Assembly (NCBI RefSeq): GCF_002775205.1
Contig: NC_036456.1
Span: 20,795,968 to 20,859,967, forward strand
DNA: 64,000 nucleotides
DNA from: Xiphophorus maculatus
Taxonomy: Eukaryota; Chordata; Actinopteri; Cyprinodontiformes; Poeciliidae
Reading direction: 5' to 3'
Shown: positions 1-13,252 of the stretch, one piece after another
Numbering within the stretch: the first letter of the stretch is position 1
How the letters are laid out: each line of letters begins with the position of its first letter
Notes under the pieces: model-generated
The model's input: only the letters and a program-made list of their open reading frames with translations
Databases searched by the model: none
Told to the model about the DNA's origin: nothing
Program-made: the position numbers and the translations under genes

Positions 1-55
1 AATAGTTTCATTATTTTAGTAATTCGACACCAGAGGGCAGCATTGCCCTACGGAA
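1..55 (+). repeat. Right arm of a fold-back element
   Basis: Contains TTCGACACCAGAGGGCAGC followed by ATTGCCCTAC, the same arm found in the complete fold-backs near 4957, 7576 and 10940. The left arm would lie before the window. Confidence 0.6.
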
Positions 56-189
56 AGACAGAGTTCAATTTTGTAATGTAGGAAAAAATTAAAAATTTGT
101 AATTCTACTGTGAACGGTCGATAGCTTCTGCACCAAACTTTGCACGAGTGACCCTGGCGGGACCCTGACGACCCTATGTCATCATATTA

Positions 190-500
190 TGACGTCATCT
201 AAGCCCCGCCCCCTCAGAACCGGAAGTGCCGTTTTTTTCCTTGGAAAGCTCTGTTTATGGCTCTCTTGACCTAATCAAGGTGATTCGGATGATAAACTCT
301 GTCAATGCTCGCTGCTGGCTGAACCGTGTGGGCGTGGCCAAATGGCGAATATCAGTCCCTCGCCATATGCATACGTTTGGCTCTAATTCACGCATGGATC
401 ATCCGATTGGCACCAAACTGGATATGTATGATCTTTGTTCACCTCTAAAGAGCCCGACGGGTTTGAGATGTAATTTGACTCCACTGCGCCCCCTAAGGTA
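190..500 (+). repeat. 276-bp monomer (single copy)
   Basis: Starts with TGACGTCA at 190-197, then GCCCCGCCCC and CCGGAAGTG, then CTCTTGACCTAATCAAGG. It ends at a GC-rich block. This is the AAATGGCGAATATCAGTCCC subtype, which is the last monomer before a GC-rich block in most other units. Confidence 0.75.
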
Positions 501-800
501 AGACATCGGCCGTATCTCCTCGACGCATGGACCGATCTGCACCAGATTTTTCGACAGTCGTCGGGGAGCGCCGCCGAACGCATTCACGCGTGTCGCCCGG
601 TGGACGGGCGGAGAAAATGCGCGACAGCTACTGCGGCGGCTAGCGGGCGGCGGTGCTAGAAACTGCGGCGGAGCTTCCGCGGTGGGGAGTTGGCTGCGGC
701 TCTGGAAAACGCGCGAGAGCTTCTGCGGTGGCCGGAACCCCCGCGGTGGCCAATAGGCCGGAGCGGCGCTTGCTGCGAGGGCCGCCCGAGGCTGCTTGCA
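500..800 (+). repeat. GC-rich block of the satellite unit (first of seven)
   Basis: A block rich in GCGGCGG/GCTTCTGCGGTGG motifs. Related copies lie near 2870-3178, 5486-5790, 8660-8858, 12030-12335, 14117-14420 and 16207-16510. All end in CGAGGCTGCT and a TTA-rich tract. The copy near 8660 is shortened. Frames through the block are open because of its composition; I see no protein motif. Confidence 0.7.
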
Positions 801-810
801 GCTTTAATTA

Positions 811-1082
811 GGCCCGAGCAGCAAAGCGCTGCGAAGGCCTATTGTTTCTGTACTGTTTCTTATTAGGCCCGAGCAGCAAAGCGCTGCGAAGGCCTATTGT
901 ATCTGTACTGTTTATTATTATTATTAGGCCCGAGCAGCAAAGCGCTGCGAAGGCCTATTGTATCTGTACTGTTTATTATTAGGCCCGAGCAGCAAAGCGC
1001 TGCGAAGGCCTATTGTATCTGTACTGTTTATTAGGCCCGAGCAGCAAAGCGCTGCGAAGGCCTATTGTTTCTGTACTGTTTC
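811..1082 (+). repeat. Five-copy array of a palindromic ~55-bp element
   Basis: Copies of GGCCCGAGCAGCAAAGCGCT followed by GCGAAGGCC start at 811, 866, 927, 982 and 1033. Each is followed by TATTGT(T/A)TCTGTACTGTTT and a TTA tract. The ends GGCC/GGCC and the inner GCAGC/GCTGC are inverted, so each copy could fold. Other satellite units have only the TTA tract at this place. Confidence 0.8.
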
Positions 1083-2008
1083 TTATTATTATTATTATTA
1101 TTACGATTCTGCCCCCCCAAAGAGGCGCCTTTTTGGGGGCTTTATCATATTCAAAAACTCACCAAACTTGGCGGTCGCGACTAGAAAATTTGAAAATTTT
1201 GAATTTTAAGGTTGTCGCAAAAATCGCAAAAAAAATTGCTCAACGGCGGCAACTAGCAATTTTCTGTTGACACAATGGTATGAACGTATTTCATCGTAGA
1301 GACATGAAATTTGGTACACTTGTAGAGCTCACCAAAAGACTCAGAACTTACATTTAATGTTATTAGCCAACTATCACAGGAAGTCGGCCATTTTGTCTTG
1401 AACGTCCATTTTTTTCCTCGATTTTGACGTTTACAGCCTTCGTATTTGATCGAACTCCTCCTAGGAATTTCGATTGATCGACTTCAAACTCGGTCAGTCT
1501 GATCATAAGGCATGTTTGATTTAAAGTTATCAAATTGGTGAGTTTTGGAGTATGTTGAAGGGGGGTTAGCAGGGGTCAAAGTTCACCTACTCGCCATGAA
1601 ACACGAAACTCTTATATTTCCTATAAAAAAACACATAGAGGGACCAAACTTTCAGTGATTGATCGGCATCGGATGTCCTAAAATACCCTGTGGTGAAATG
1701 ATGACATCACTTAAGCCACGCCCCCTGAGAACAGGAAGTGTCATGTTTTACTGTGAGCGGTCGCTCTCTTAGCCCTTTGACCTAATCAACATGAAACTGT
1801 GTCCAGACACAGAAGACATGTTGGTGTGTTGAGGATTCCAACCCTGACCGGCTTTGAGATAGCAGCTGGGCGTGGCGGCGTGGCGAAGTGACCTGTAACG
1901 CCGATGCCATACGTTTGCTTCTAGATTCCACATGTTTCGACCGAGCTGCACCAAACTTGGCTTGAGTGATGCTGGTGTGATACCTGAAAATTCTATGTCA
2001 TCAGATTA

Positions 2009-2870
2009 TGACGTCATCTAAGCCCCGCCCCCTCAGAACAGGAAGTGCTATTTTTTTCCTTGGAAACTTTCATCTATGGCTCTCTTGACCTAATCAAGGT
2101 GATTCTGTGTTGGATGACAGATAGGAAGTTGGTCTCGCTTGCTTTAAAGTGCCAAGAGTTTTCAATGGCGGCAACGCCGTTCGTATACGTTTGCCTCTAC
2201 ATTCCACATATTTTGACCGAGCTGCATCAAACTTGGCCTGAGTGATCCTGGAGGCTTGCCCGTCAATCCTACGTCATCACATTATGACGTCATCTAAGCC
2301 CCGCCCCCTCGGAACCGGAAGTGCCGTTTTTTTCCTTGGAAAGCTCTGTTTATGGCTCTCTTGACCTAATCAAGGTGATTCTGTGTTGGATGACAGATAG
2401 GAAGTTGGTCTCGCTTGCTTTAAAGTGCCAAGAGTTTTCAATGGCGGCAACGCCGTTCGTATACGTTTGCCTCTACATTCCACATATTTTGACCGAGCTG
2501 CATCAAACTTGGCCTGAGTGATCCTGGAGGCTTGCCCGTCGATCCTACGTCATCACATTGTGACGTCATCTAAGCCCCGCCCCCTCGGAACCGGAAGTGC
2601 CGTTTTTTTCCTTGGAAAGCTCCGTTTATGGCTCTCTTGACCTAATCAAGATGATTCGGATGATGAGCTCTGTCATTGCTCGCTGCTGGCTGAACCGTGT
2701 GGGCGTGGCCAAATGGCGAATATCAGTCCCTCGCCATATTCATACGTTTGGCTCTAATTCAAGCATGGATCATCCGATTGACGCCAAACTGGATATGTAT
2801 GACCTTGTTCACCTCTAAAGAGCCCAACGAGGTTGAGATGTAATTTGGCTCCACTGCGCCCCCTAAGTTA
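2009..2870 (+). repeat. Three tandem 276-bp monomers
   Basis: Monomers repeat at exactly 276 bp (CRE octamers at 2009, 2285 and 2561). The first two carry TGTGTTGGATGACAGATAGG; the third is the AAATGGCGAATATCAG subtype. The first monomer has a changed segment (TTGGAAACTTTCATCTATGG), shared with the monomers near 8100 and 13253. Confidence 0.85.
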
Positions 2871-4956
2871 ATACATCGGCTGTATCTCCTCGACGCATCG
2901 ACCGATCTGCACCAGATTTTTTGACAGTCGTCGGGGAGCGCCGCCGAACGCATTCACGCGTGTCGCCTGGTAGACGGGCGTGGAAAATGCGCGACAGCTT
3001 CTGCGGTGGCTAGCGGGCGGCGGTGCTGGAAACTGCGGCAGAGCTTCTGCGGTGGGGAGTTGGCTGCGGCTCCGGAAACCGAGCGAGAGCTTCTGCGGTG
3101 GCCGGAACCCCCGCGGTGGCCAATAGGCCGGAGCGGCGCTTGCTGCGAGGGCCGCCCGAGGCTGCTCGCAGCTTTAATTATTATTATTATTATTCTGCCC
3201 CCCCAAAGAGGAGCCTTTTTGGGGGCTTTATCATATTCAAAAACTCACCAAACTTGGCGGAAGCGACTAGGCGGTTTAAAAATTTTGAATTTTAAGGTCG
3301 CCGCAAAAATCGCAAAAAAAATTGCTCAACGGCAGCAACTAGCAATTTTCAACAGACCCATTGCTATTCACTTACTTCATCGTAGAGACTTGAAATTCGG
3401 TACAGTTGTAGAGCTCACTAAGACGCTCAGAATTTACAAGTAATGTCATAGTGCAACTATCACAGAAAGTCGGCCATTTTGTATTGAACGTCCATTTTTT
3501 TCCTCGATTTTGACGTTTACAGCCTTCGTATTTGATCGAACTCCTCCTAGGGATTTCGATTGATCGGCTTCAAACTCGGTCAGTCTGATCATAAGGCATG
3601 TCTGATTTAAAGTTATCAAATTGGTGAGTTTTGGAGCATGTTGAAGGGGGGTTACCAGGGGTCAAAGTTCACCTACACGCCATGAAACAAAAACCTCTTA
3701 TATTTCCTATACAAAAACACATAGAGGGACCAAACTTTCAGTGATTGATCGGCATCGGGTGTCCTATAATAACCTGCAGTGAAATTTTTTTTTTACGTAG
3801 GCCACGCCCCCTGAGAGCAGGAAGTGTAATGTTTTACTGTGAACGGTCGCTATCTTAGCCCTTTGACCTAATCAACATGAAACTGTGTCCAGAGACAGAA
3901 GACATGTTGGTGTGTTGTGGATTCCAACCCCGACCGGCTGCGATGAAGCAGGTGGGCGTGGCGGCGTTGCGAACGCCGTCGAATTTCGTTTGGCTCTGAA
4001 TTCCACAGTTTCGGGGTGAGCTGCTCCAAACTCACTAGGATGGATCCTTATCCATCCCCGAACAGGAATCCATAGCGATATTTGGTGGGCGTGGCCTAAT
4101 TTCTCTATAGCGACCCCTAGAGTATTTTAAATGAACAGCCCCAAGCCATGCTTTAACTTAGAATTACGAAACTTGGTACACATGTGTATCTTGTCAGGAC
4201 GTACAAAAAAGTCTCTTAGAGCCATGGTCGAAACCCAACAGGAAGTCGGCCATTTTGTATTGAAGGTCCATTTTGGACCTCGAGTTTGACATTTACAGCC
4301 TTTGCATTTGATCGAACTCCTCCTAGGGATTTCGATTGATCGGCTTCAAACTCGGTCAGTCTGATCATAAGGCATGTCTGATTTAAAGTTATCAAATTGG
4401 TGACTGTATGAGCTTGCTGAAGGGGGGTTACCAGGGGTCAAAGTTCAGCTACTCGCCATGAAACACGAAACTCTTATATTTCCTATATAAAAACACATAG
4501 AGGGACCAAACGTTCAGTGATTGATCGACATCGGGTGTCCTAAAATACCCTGTAGTGAAATTATTTTTTTAAGTAGGCCACGCCCCCTGAGAACAGGAAG
4601 TGTCATGTTTTACTGTGAACGGTCGCTATCTTAGCCCTTTGACCTAATCAACATGAAACTGTGTCCAGAGACAGAAAACATGTTGGTGTGTTGTGGATTC
4701 CAACCCCGGCCGGCTTTGACATAGCAGGTGGGCGTGGCGGCGAGGCGAAGTGACCTGTAACGCCGATGCCATACGTTTGCTTCTAGATTCCACATGTTTC
4801 GACCGAGCTGCACCAAACTTGGCCTGACTCATCCTGGTCTGATGCCTGACAATGCTATGTCATCATATTATGACGTCATCTAAGCCCCGCCCCCTCAGAA
4901 TGAATTAGAGAGATCTTCTGTGTAATTACATAATAAACAGTCCATGTTCGTTGTTT

Positions 4957-5040
4957 GTAGGGCAATGCTGCCCTCTGCTGCCCACTGAAATAGTTTCATT
5001 ATTTCAGTAATTCGACACCAGAGGGCAGCATTGCCCTACG
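4957..5040. repeat. Fold-back (inverted repeat) element
   Basis: Left arm GTAGGGCAATGCTGCCCTCT faces right arm AGAGGGCAGCATTGCCCTAC, separated by about 40 bp of AT-rich sequence that also pairs (CTGAAATAG / TATTTCAG). The arms are in turn nearly palindromic. It may be a small MITE or the ends of the satellite unit. Confidence 0.75.
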
Positions 5041-5204
5041 GAATGAAAGTTCAATGTTGTAATGGAGGAAAAAATTAAATAATTAGTAATTCTAACACAA
5101 AAACTCACAGAGACACCAAACGTTCAGTGATTGATCATAATCGAGTGTCCAATAATATCCAATGGTCAAATGATGACATCACTTAGGCCCCGCCCCCTCG
5201 GAAC

Positions 5205-5486
5205 AGGAAGTGCTATTTTTTTACTTGGAAAGCTCTGTTTATGGCTCTCTTGACCTAATCAAGATGATTCGGATGATAAACTCTGTCAATGCTCGCTGCT
5301 GGCTGAACCGTGTGGGCGTGGCCAAATGGCGAATATCAGTCCCTCGCCATATACATACGTTTGGCTCTTATTCAGGCATAGATCATCCGATTGGCGCCAA
5401 ACTGGATATGTATGACCTTTGTTCACCTCTAAAGAGCCCGACGGGTTTGAGATGTAATTTGGCTCCACTGCGCCCCCTAAGTTAAT
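5205..5486 (+). repeat. 276-bp monomer (single copy)
   Basis: One AAATGGCGAATATCAG-type monomer between a fold-back and a GC-rich block. Its upstream CRE is degenerate (GATGACATCAC instead of TGACGTCA), although the GC box is kept. Confidence 0.75.
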
Positions 5487-7575
5487 ACATGGGCTGTATC
5501 TCCTCGACGCATCGACCGATCTGCGCCAGATTTTTTGACAGTCGTCGGGGAGCGCTGCCGAACGCATTCACGCGTGTCGCCTGGTGGACGGGCGGGGAAA
5601 ATGCGCGACAGCTTCTGCGGTGGCTGGCGGGCGGCGGTGCTGAAAACTGCGGCGGAGCTTCTGCGGTGGGGAGTTGGCTGCGGCTCTGGAAATTGTGCGA
5701 GACCTTCTGCGGTGGCTGGAACCCCCGCGGTGGCCAATAGGCCGGAGCGGCGCTTGCTGCGAGGGCCGCCCGAGGCTGCTTGCAGCTTTAATTATTATTA
5801 TTATTATTATTCTGCCCCCCCAAAGAGGAGCCTTTTTGGGGGCTTTATCATATTCAAAAACTCACCAAACTTGGCGGAAGCGACTAGGCGGTTTAAAAAT
5901 TTTGAATTTTAAGGTCGCCGCAAAAATCGCAAAAAAAATTGCTCAACGGCAGCAACTAGCAATTTTCAACAGACCCATTGCTATTCACTTACTTCATCGT
6001 AGAGACTTGAAATTCGGTACAGTTGTAGAGCTCACTAAGACGCTCAGAATTTACAAGTAATGTCATAGTGCAACTATCACAGGAAGTCGGCCATTTTGTA
6101 TTGAACGTCCATTTTTTTCCTCGATTTTGACGTTTACAGCCTTCGTATTTGATCGAACTCCTCCTAGGGATTTCGATTGATCGGCTTCAAACTCGGTCAG
6201 TCTGATCATAAGGCATGTCTGATTTAAAGTTATCAAATTGGTGAGTTTTGGAGCATGTTGAAGGGGGGTTAGCAGGGGTCAAAGTTCACCTACACGCCAT
6301 GAAACAGAAAACTCTTATATTTCCTATACAAAAACACATAGAGGGACCAAACTTTCAGTGATTGGTCGTCATCGGGTGTCCTAAGATACCCTGTGGTGAA
6401 ATTTTTTTTTTACGTAGGCCACGCCCCCTGAGAGCAGGAAGTGTAATGTTTTACTGTGAACGGTCGCTATCTTAGCCCTTTGACCTAATCAACATGAAAC
6501 TGTGTCCAGAGACAGAAGACATGTTGGTGTGTTGTGGATTCCAACCCCGACCGGCTGCGATGAAGCAGGTGGGCGTGGCGGCGTTGCGAACGCCATCGAA
6601 TTTCGTTTGGCTCTAAATTCCACAGTTTCGGGGTGAGCTGCTCCAAACTCACTAGGATGGATCCTTATCCATCCCCGAACAGGAATCCATAGCGATATTT
6701 GGTGGGCGTGGCCTAATTTTTCTATAGCGACCCCTAGAGTATTTTAAATGAACAGCCCCAAGCCATGCTTAAACCTAGAATTACGAAACTTGGTACACAT
6801 GTGTATCATGTCAGGACGTACAAAAAAGTCTCTTGGAGCCATGCTCTAAACCCAACAGGAAGTCGGCCATTTTGTATTGAAGGTCCATTTTGGACCTCGA
6901 GTTTGACGTTTACAGCCTTTGCATTTGATCGAACTCCTCCTAGGGATTTCGATTGATCGACTTCAAACTCGGTCAGTCTGATCATAAGGCATGTCTGATT
7001 TAAAGTTATCAAATTGGTGACTGTATGAGCTTGCTGAAGGGGGGTTACCAGGGGTCAAAGTTCAGCTACTCGCCATGAAACACGAAACTCTTATATTTCC
7101 TATATAAAAACACATAGAGGGACCAAACGTTCAGTGATTGATCGTCATCGGGTGTCCTAAAATACCCTGTGGTGAAATTATTTTTTTAAGTAGGCCACGC
7201 CCCCTGAGAACAGGAAGTGTCATGTTTTACTGTGAACGGTCGCTATCTTAGCCCTTTGACCTAATCAACATGAAACTGTGTCCAGAGACAGAAGACATGT
7301 TGGTGTGTTGTGGATTCAAGCCCTGACCGGCTGCGATGAAGCAGCTGGGTGTGGCGGCGTGGCGAAGTGACCTGTAACGCCGATGCCATACGTTTGCTTC
7401 TAGATTCCACATGTTTCGACCGAGCTGCACCAAACTTGGCCTCAGTGATGCTGTTGTGATGCCTGACAATGCTATGTCATCATATTATGACGTCATCTAA
7501 GCCCCGCCCCCTCAGAATGAATTAGAGAGATCTTCTGTGTAATTACATAATAAACAGTACATGTTCGTCGTTTGT

Positions 7576-7655
7576 AGGGCAATGCTGCCCTCTGCTGGCC
7601 ACTGAAATAGTTTCATTATTTCAGTAATTCGACACCAGAGGGCAGCATTGCCCTG
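7576..7655. repeat. Fold-back (inverted repeat) element
   Basis: Second complete copy of the GTAGGGCAATGCTGCCCTCT fold-back, with the same AT-rich loop. Its right end reads ATTGCCCTGCAG, a small change from the other copies. Confidence 0.75.
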
Positions 7656-8099
7656 CAGATGAAATTCTTCGATTTTGTAATACACAGGAAAAAATAAAAA
7701 ATTGGTATTTCTAACACAAAAAGTCACAGAGACTCCAAACTTTCAGTGATTGATCGTCATCAGGTGGCCTACAATACCATATGGTCAAATGATGACATCA
7801 CGTAGGCCACGCCCCCTGAGAACAGGAAGTGTCATGTTTTACTGTGAACGGTCGCTCTCTTAGCCCTTTGACCTAATCAACATGAACCTGTGTCCAGAGA
7901 CAGAAGACATGTTGGTGTGTTGAGGTTTCCAACCCTGACCGGCTTTGAGATAGCAGCTGGTCGTGGCGGCGTGGCGAAGTGACCTGTAACGCCGATGCCA
8001 TACTTTTGCTTCTAGATTCCACATGTTTCGACCGAGCTGCACCAAACTTGGCTTGAGTGATGCTGGTGTGATGTCTGAAAATTCTATGTCATCAGATTA

Positions 8100-8665
8100 T
8101 GACGTCATCTAAGCCCCGCCCCCTCAGAACAGGAAGTGCTATTTTTTTCCTTGGAAACTTTCATCTATGGCTCTCTTGACCTAATCAAGGTGATTCTGTG
8201 TTGGATGACAGATAGGAAGTTGGTCTCGCTTGCTTTAAAGTGCCAAGAGTTTTCAATGGCGGCAACGCCGTTCGTATACGTTTGCCTCTACATTCCACAT
8301 ATTTTGACCGAGCTGCATCAAACTTGGCCTGAGTGATCCTGGAGGCTTGCCCGTCGATCCTACGTCATCACATTGTGACGTCATCTAAGCCCCGCCCCCT
8401 CGGAACCGGAAGTGCCTTTTTTTCCTTGGAAAGCTCTGTTTATGGCTCTCTTGACCTAATCAAGATGATTCAGATGATAAACTCTGTCAATGCCCACTGC
8501 TGGCTGAACCGTGTGGGCGTGGCCAAATGGCGAATATCAGTCCCTCGCCATATACATACGTTTGGCTCTAATTCACACATGGATCATCCGATTGGCGCCA
8601 AACTGGATATGTATGACCTTTGTTCTGCTCTAAAGAGCCCAACGGGTTTGAGATGTAATTTGGGG
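8100..8665 (+). repeat. Two tandem 276-bp monomers
   Basis: CRE octamers at 8100-8107 and 8377-8384. The second monomer ends early, running into the shortened GC-rich block at about 8660; the usual segment around ACTCCACTGCGCCCCCTAAG is deleted. Confidence 0.8.
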
Positions 8666-10939
8666 AAAATGCGCGACAGCTTCTGCAGCGGCTAGCGGGC
8701 GGCAGTGCTGGAAACTGCGGCAGAGCTTCTGCGGTGGGGAGCGGGCTGCGGCTCTGGAAAACGCGCGAGAGCTTCTGCGGTGGCCGGAACCCCCGCGGTG
8801 GCCAATAGGCCGGAGCGGCGCTTGCTGCGAGGGCCGCCCGAGGCTGCTTGCAGCTTTAATTATTATTATTATTCTTCCCACCTCTTCGTGTGCCTTTTTG
8901 GGGGCTTTATCATATTCAAAAACTCACCAAACTTGGCGGTCGCGACTAGAAAAATTCAAAATTTTGAATTTTAAGGTTGTCGCAAAAATCGCAAAAAAAA
9001 TTGCTCAACGGCGGCAACTAGCAATTTTCTGTTGACACAATGGTATGAACGTATTTCATCGTAGAGACATGAAATTTGGTACACTTGTAGAGCTCCCCAA
9101 AAGACTCAGAACTTACATTTAATGTTATTAGCCAACTATCACAGGAAGTCGGCCATTTTGTCTTGAACGTCCATTTTTTTCCTCGATTTTGACGTTTACA
9201 GCCTTCGTATTTGATCGAACTCCTCCTAGGGATTTCGATTGATCGGCTTCAAACTTGGTCAGTCTGATCATAAGGCATGTTTGATTTAAAGTTATCAAAT
9301 TGGTGAGTTTTGGAGTATGTTGAAGGGGGGTTAGCAGGGGTCAAAGTTCACCTACTCGCCATGAAACACGAAACTCTTATATTTCCTATATAAAAACAGA
9401 TAGAGGGACCAAACTTTCAGAGATTGGTCGTCATCGGGTGTCCTAAAATACCCTGTGGTGAAATTATTTTTTTAAGTAGGCCACGCCCCCTGAGAACAGG
9501 AAGTGTCATGTTTTACTGTGAACGGTCGCTATCTTAGCCCTTTGACCTAATCAACATGAAACTGTGTCCAGAGACAGAAGACATGTTGGTGTGTTGAGTA
9601 ATCCAACCCCGACCGGCTGCGATGAAGCAGGTGGGCGTGGCGGCGTTGCGAACGCCGTCGAATTTCGTTTGGCTCTGAATTCCACAATTTCGGGCCCAGC
9701 TGCTCCAAACTCACTAGGATGGATCCGTATCCACCCACCGACAGGAATTCATAACAGAATTTGGTGGGCGTGGCCTAATTTCTCTATAGCGACCCCTAGA
9801 GTATTTTAAATGAACAGCCCCAGGCCATGCTTTATCCTAGAATTACGAAACTTGGTACATATGTGTATCTTTTCAGGACGTACAAAAAAGTCTCTTGGAG
9901 CCATGCTCTAAACCCAACAGGAAGTCGGCCATGTTGTATTGAAGGTCCATTTTGGACCTCGAGTTTGACGTTTACAGCCTTCGTATTTGATCGAACTCCT
10001 CCTAGGGATTTCGATTGATCAGCTTCAAACTCGGTCAGTCTGATCATAAGGCATGTCTGATTTAAAGTTATCAAATTGGTGACTGTATGAGCTTGCTGAA
10101 GGGGGGTTAGCAGGGGTCAAAGTTCACCTACTCGCCATGAAACACGAAACTCTTATATTTCCTATACAAAAACACAGAGAGGGACCAAACTTTCATTGAT
10201 TGATTGTCATCGGGTGTCCTAAAATACCCTGTGGTGAAATTATTTTTTTAAGTAGGCCACGCCCCCTGAGAACAGGAAGTGTCATGTTTTACTGTGAACG
10301 GTCGCTATCTTAGCCCTTTGACCTAATCAACATGAAACTGTGTCCAGAGACAGAAGACATGTTGGTGTGTTGAGTTATTCCAACCCCGACCGGCTGCGAT
10401 GAAGCAGGTGGGCGTGGCGGCGTTGCGAACGCCGTCGAATTTCGTTTGGCTCTGAATTCCACAATTTCGGGCCCAGCTGCTTCAAACTCACTAGGATGGA
10501 TCCTTGTACACCCACCGACAGGAATTCATAACAAAATTTGGTGGGCGTGGCCTAATTTCTCTATAGCGACCCCTAGAGTATTTTAAATGAACAGCCCCAT
10601 GCCATGCTTTATCCTAGAATTACGAAACTTGGTACACATGTGTATCTTGTCGGGACGTACAAAAAAGTCTCTTAGAGCCATGCTCTAAACCCAACAGGAA
10701 GTCGGCCATTTTAGATTGAATTTCATTTGACCTCGATTTTGACTTTTACAGCCTTCGTATATGATCGAACTCCTCCTAGGGATTTCGATTGATCGACTTC
10801 AAACTCGGTCAGTCTGATCATAAGGCATGTCTGATTCGAAGTTATCAATATGGTGACATTTGAACATGTGGAAGGGGGGTTAGCAAGGCTCAAAGTTCCC
10901 CTGTGATCGACTGTGTAATACAAAGGGCTTTGTCATGTG

Positions 10940-11033
10940 TAGGGCAATGCTGCCCTCTGGTGTCGAATAACTGAAATTACTGAAATAGTTTAATTATTTC
11001 AGTAATTCGACACCAGAGGGCAGCATTGCCCTA
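10940..11033. repeat. Fold-back (inverted repeat) element
   Basis: Third complete fold-back. Both arms here keep CTCTGGTGTCGAAT / ATTCGACACCAGAG, so the stem is longer than in the copies near 4957 and 7576, where the left arm reads CTCTGCTG. Confidence 0.78.
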
Positions 11034-11166
11034 CAGAGTTCAATTTTGTAATGTAGGAAAAAATTAAAAATTTGTAATTCTACTGTGAACGGTCGATAGC
11101 TTCTGCACCAAACTTTGCACGAGTGACCCTGGCGGGATCCCTGACGACCCTATGTCATCATATTAT

Positions 11167-12030
11167 GACGTCATCTAAGCCCCGCCCCCTCGGAACCGGA
11201 AGTGCCGTTTTTTTCCTTGGAAAGCTCTGTTTATGGCTCTCTTGACCTAATCAAGTTGATTCTGTGTTGGATGACAGATAGGAAGTTGATCTCGCTTGCT
11301 TTAAAGTGCCAAGAGTTTTCAATGGCGGCAACGCCGTTCGTATACGTTTGCCTCTACATTCCACATATTTTGACCGAGCTGCATCAAACTTGGCCTGAGT
11401 GATCCTGGAGGCTTGCCCGTCAATCCTACGTCATCACATTATGACGTCATCTAAGCCCCGCCCCCTCGGAACCGGAAGTGCCGTTTTTTTCCTTGGAAAG
11501 CTCTGTTTATGGCTCTCTTGACCTAATCAAGGTGATTCTGTGTTGGATGACAGATAGGAAGTTGGTCTCGCTTGCTTTAAAGTCCCAAGTGTTTTCAATG
11601 GCGGCAACGCCGTTCGTATACGTTTGCCTCTACATTCCACATATTTTGACCGAGCTGCATCAAACTTTGCCTGAGTGATCCTGGTGGTATGCCCGTCGAT
11701 CCTACGTCATCACATTATGACGTCATCTAAGCCCCGCCCCCTCACAACAGGAAGTGCCATTTTTTTCCTTGGAAAGCTCTGTTTATGGCTCTCTTGACCT
11801 AATCACGATGATTCGGATGATAAACTCTGTCAATGCTCGCTGCTGGCTGAACCGTGTGGGCGTGGCCAAACGGCGAATATCAGTCCCTCGCCATATGCAT
11901 ACGTTTGGCTCTAATTCACGCATGGATCATCCGATTGGCGCCAAACTGGATATGTATGACCTTTGTTCACCTCTAAAGAGCCCAACGGGTTTGAGATGTA
12001 ATTTGACTCCACTGCGCCCCCTAAGTTAAT
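11167..12030 (+). repeat. Three tandem 276-bp monomers
   Basis: CRE octamers at 11167, 11442 and 11718. This block recurs 4,177 bp downstream (15343-16207) with the same rare variants, for example CTAATCACGATG and GGCCAAACGGCG in the third monomer. Confidence 0.85.
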
Positions 12031-13252
12031 ACATCGGCCGTATCTCCTCGACGCATCGACCGATCTGCGCCAGATTTTTCGACAGCCGTCGGGGAGCGCC
12101 GCCGAACGCACTAACACCTGTCGCCCGGTGGACGGGCGGGGAAAATGCGCGACAGCTTCTGCGGCGGCTGGCGGGCGGCGGTGCTGGAAACTGCGGCGGA
12201 GCTTCTGCGGTGGGGAGCGGGCTGCGGCTCTGGAAAACGTGCGAGAGTTTCTGCGGTGGCTGGAACCCCCGCGGTGGCCAATAGGCCGGAGCGGCGCTTG
12301 CTGCGAGGGCCGCCCGAGGCTGCTTGCAGCTTTAATTATTATTATTACGATTCTTCCCACCTCTTCGTGTGCCTTTTTGGGGGCTTTATCATATTCAAAA
12401 ACTCACCAAACTTGGCGGTCGCGACTAGAAAATTTAAAAATTTTGAATTTTAAGGTTGTCGCAAAAATCGCAAAAAAAATTGCTGAACGGCGGCAACTAG
12501 CAATTTTCTGTTGACACAATGGTATGAACGTACTTCATCGTAGAGACATGAAATTTGGTACACTTGTAGAGCTCACCAAAAGACTCAGAACTTACATTTA
12601 ATGTTATAAGCCAACTATCACAGAAAGTCGGCCATTTTGTATTGAACGTCCATTTCTTTCCTCGATTTTGCTGTTTACAGCCTTCGTATTTGATCGAACT
12701 CCTCCTAGGGATTTCGATTGATCGGCTTCAAACTCGGTCAGTCTGATCATAAGGCATGTTTGATTTAAAGTTATCAAATTGGTGAGTTTTGGAGCATGTT
12801 GAAGGGGGGTTAGCAGGGGTCAAAGTTCACCTACTCGCCATGAAACACGAAACTCTTATATTTCCTATAAAAAAACACATAGAGGGACCAAACTTTCAGT
12901 GATTGATCGTCATCGGGTGTCCTAAAATACCCTGTGGTGAAATGATGACATCACTTAGGCCACGCCCCCTGAGAACAGGAAGTGTCATGTTTTACTGTGA
13001 ACGGTCGCTATCTTAGCCCTTTGACCTAATCAACATGAAACTGTGTCCAGACACAGAAGACATGTTGGTGTGTTGAGGATTCCAACCCTGACCGGCTTTG
13101 AGATAGCAGCTGGGCGTGGCGGCGTGGCGAAGTGACCTGTAACGCCGATGCCATACGTTTGCTTCTAGATTCCACATGTTTCGACCGAGCTGCACCAAAC
13201 TTGGCTTGAGTGATGCTGGTGTGATACCTGAAAATTCTATGTCATCAGATTA

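Noticed and set aside
2045-2818. Recurrent 66-, 73- and 91-codon open frames in the satellite monomers
   Set aside because: They recur because the monomers do, begin in the repeat and differ by frame-neutral substitutions only by chance; no protein family or splice sites.
12128-12514. Open frames of 80-150 codons through the GC-rich blocks on both strands
   Set aside because: GC-rich composition lacks stop codons; frames run on into the TTA tract and AT-rich part without any motif.
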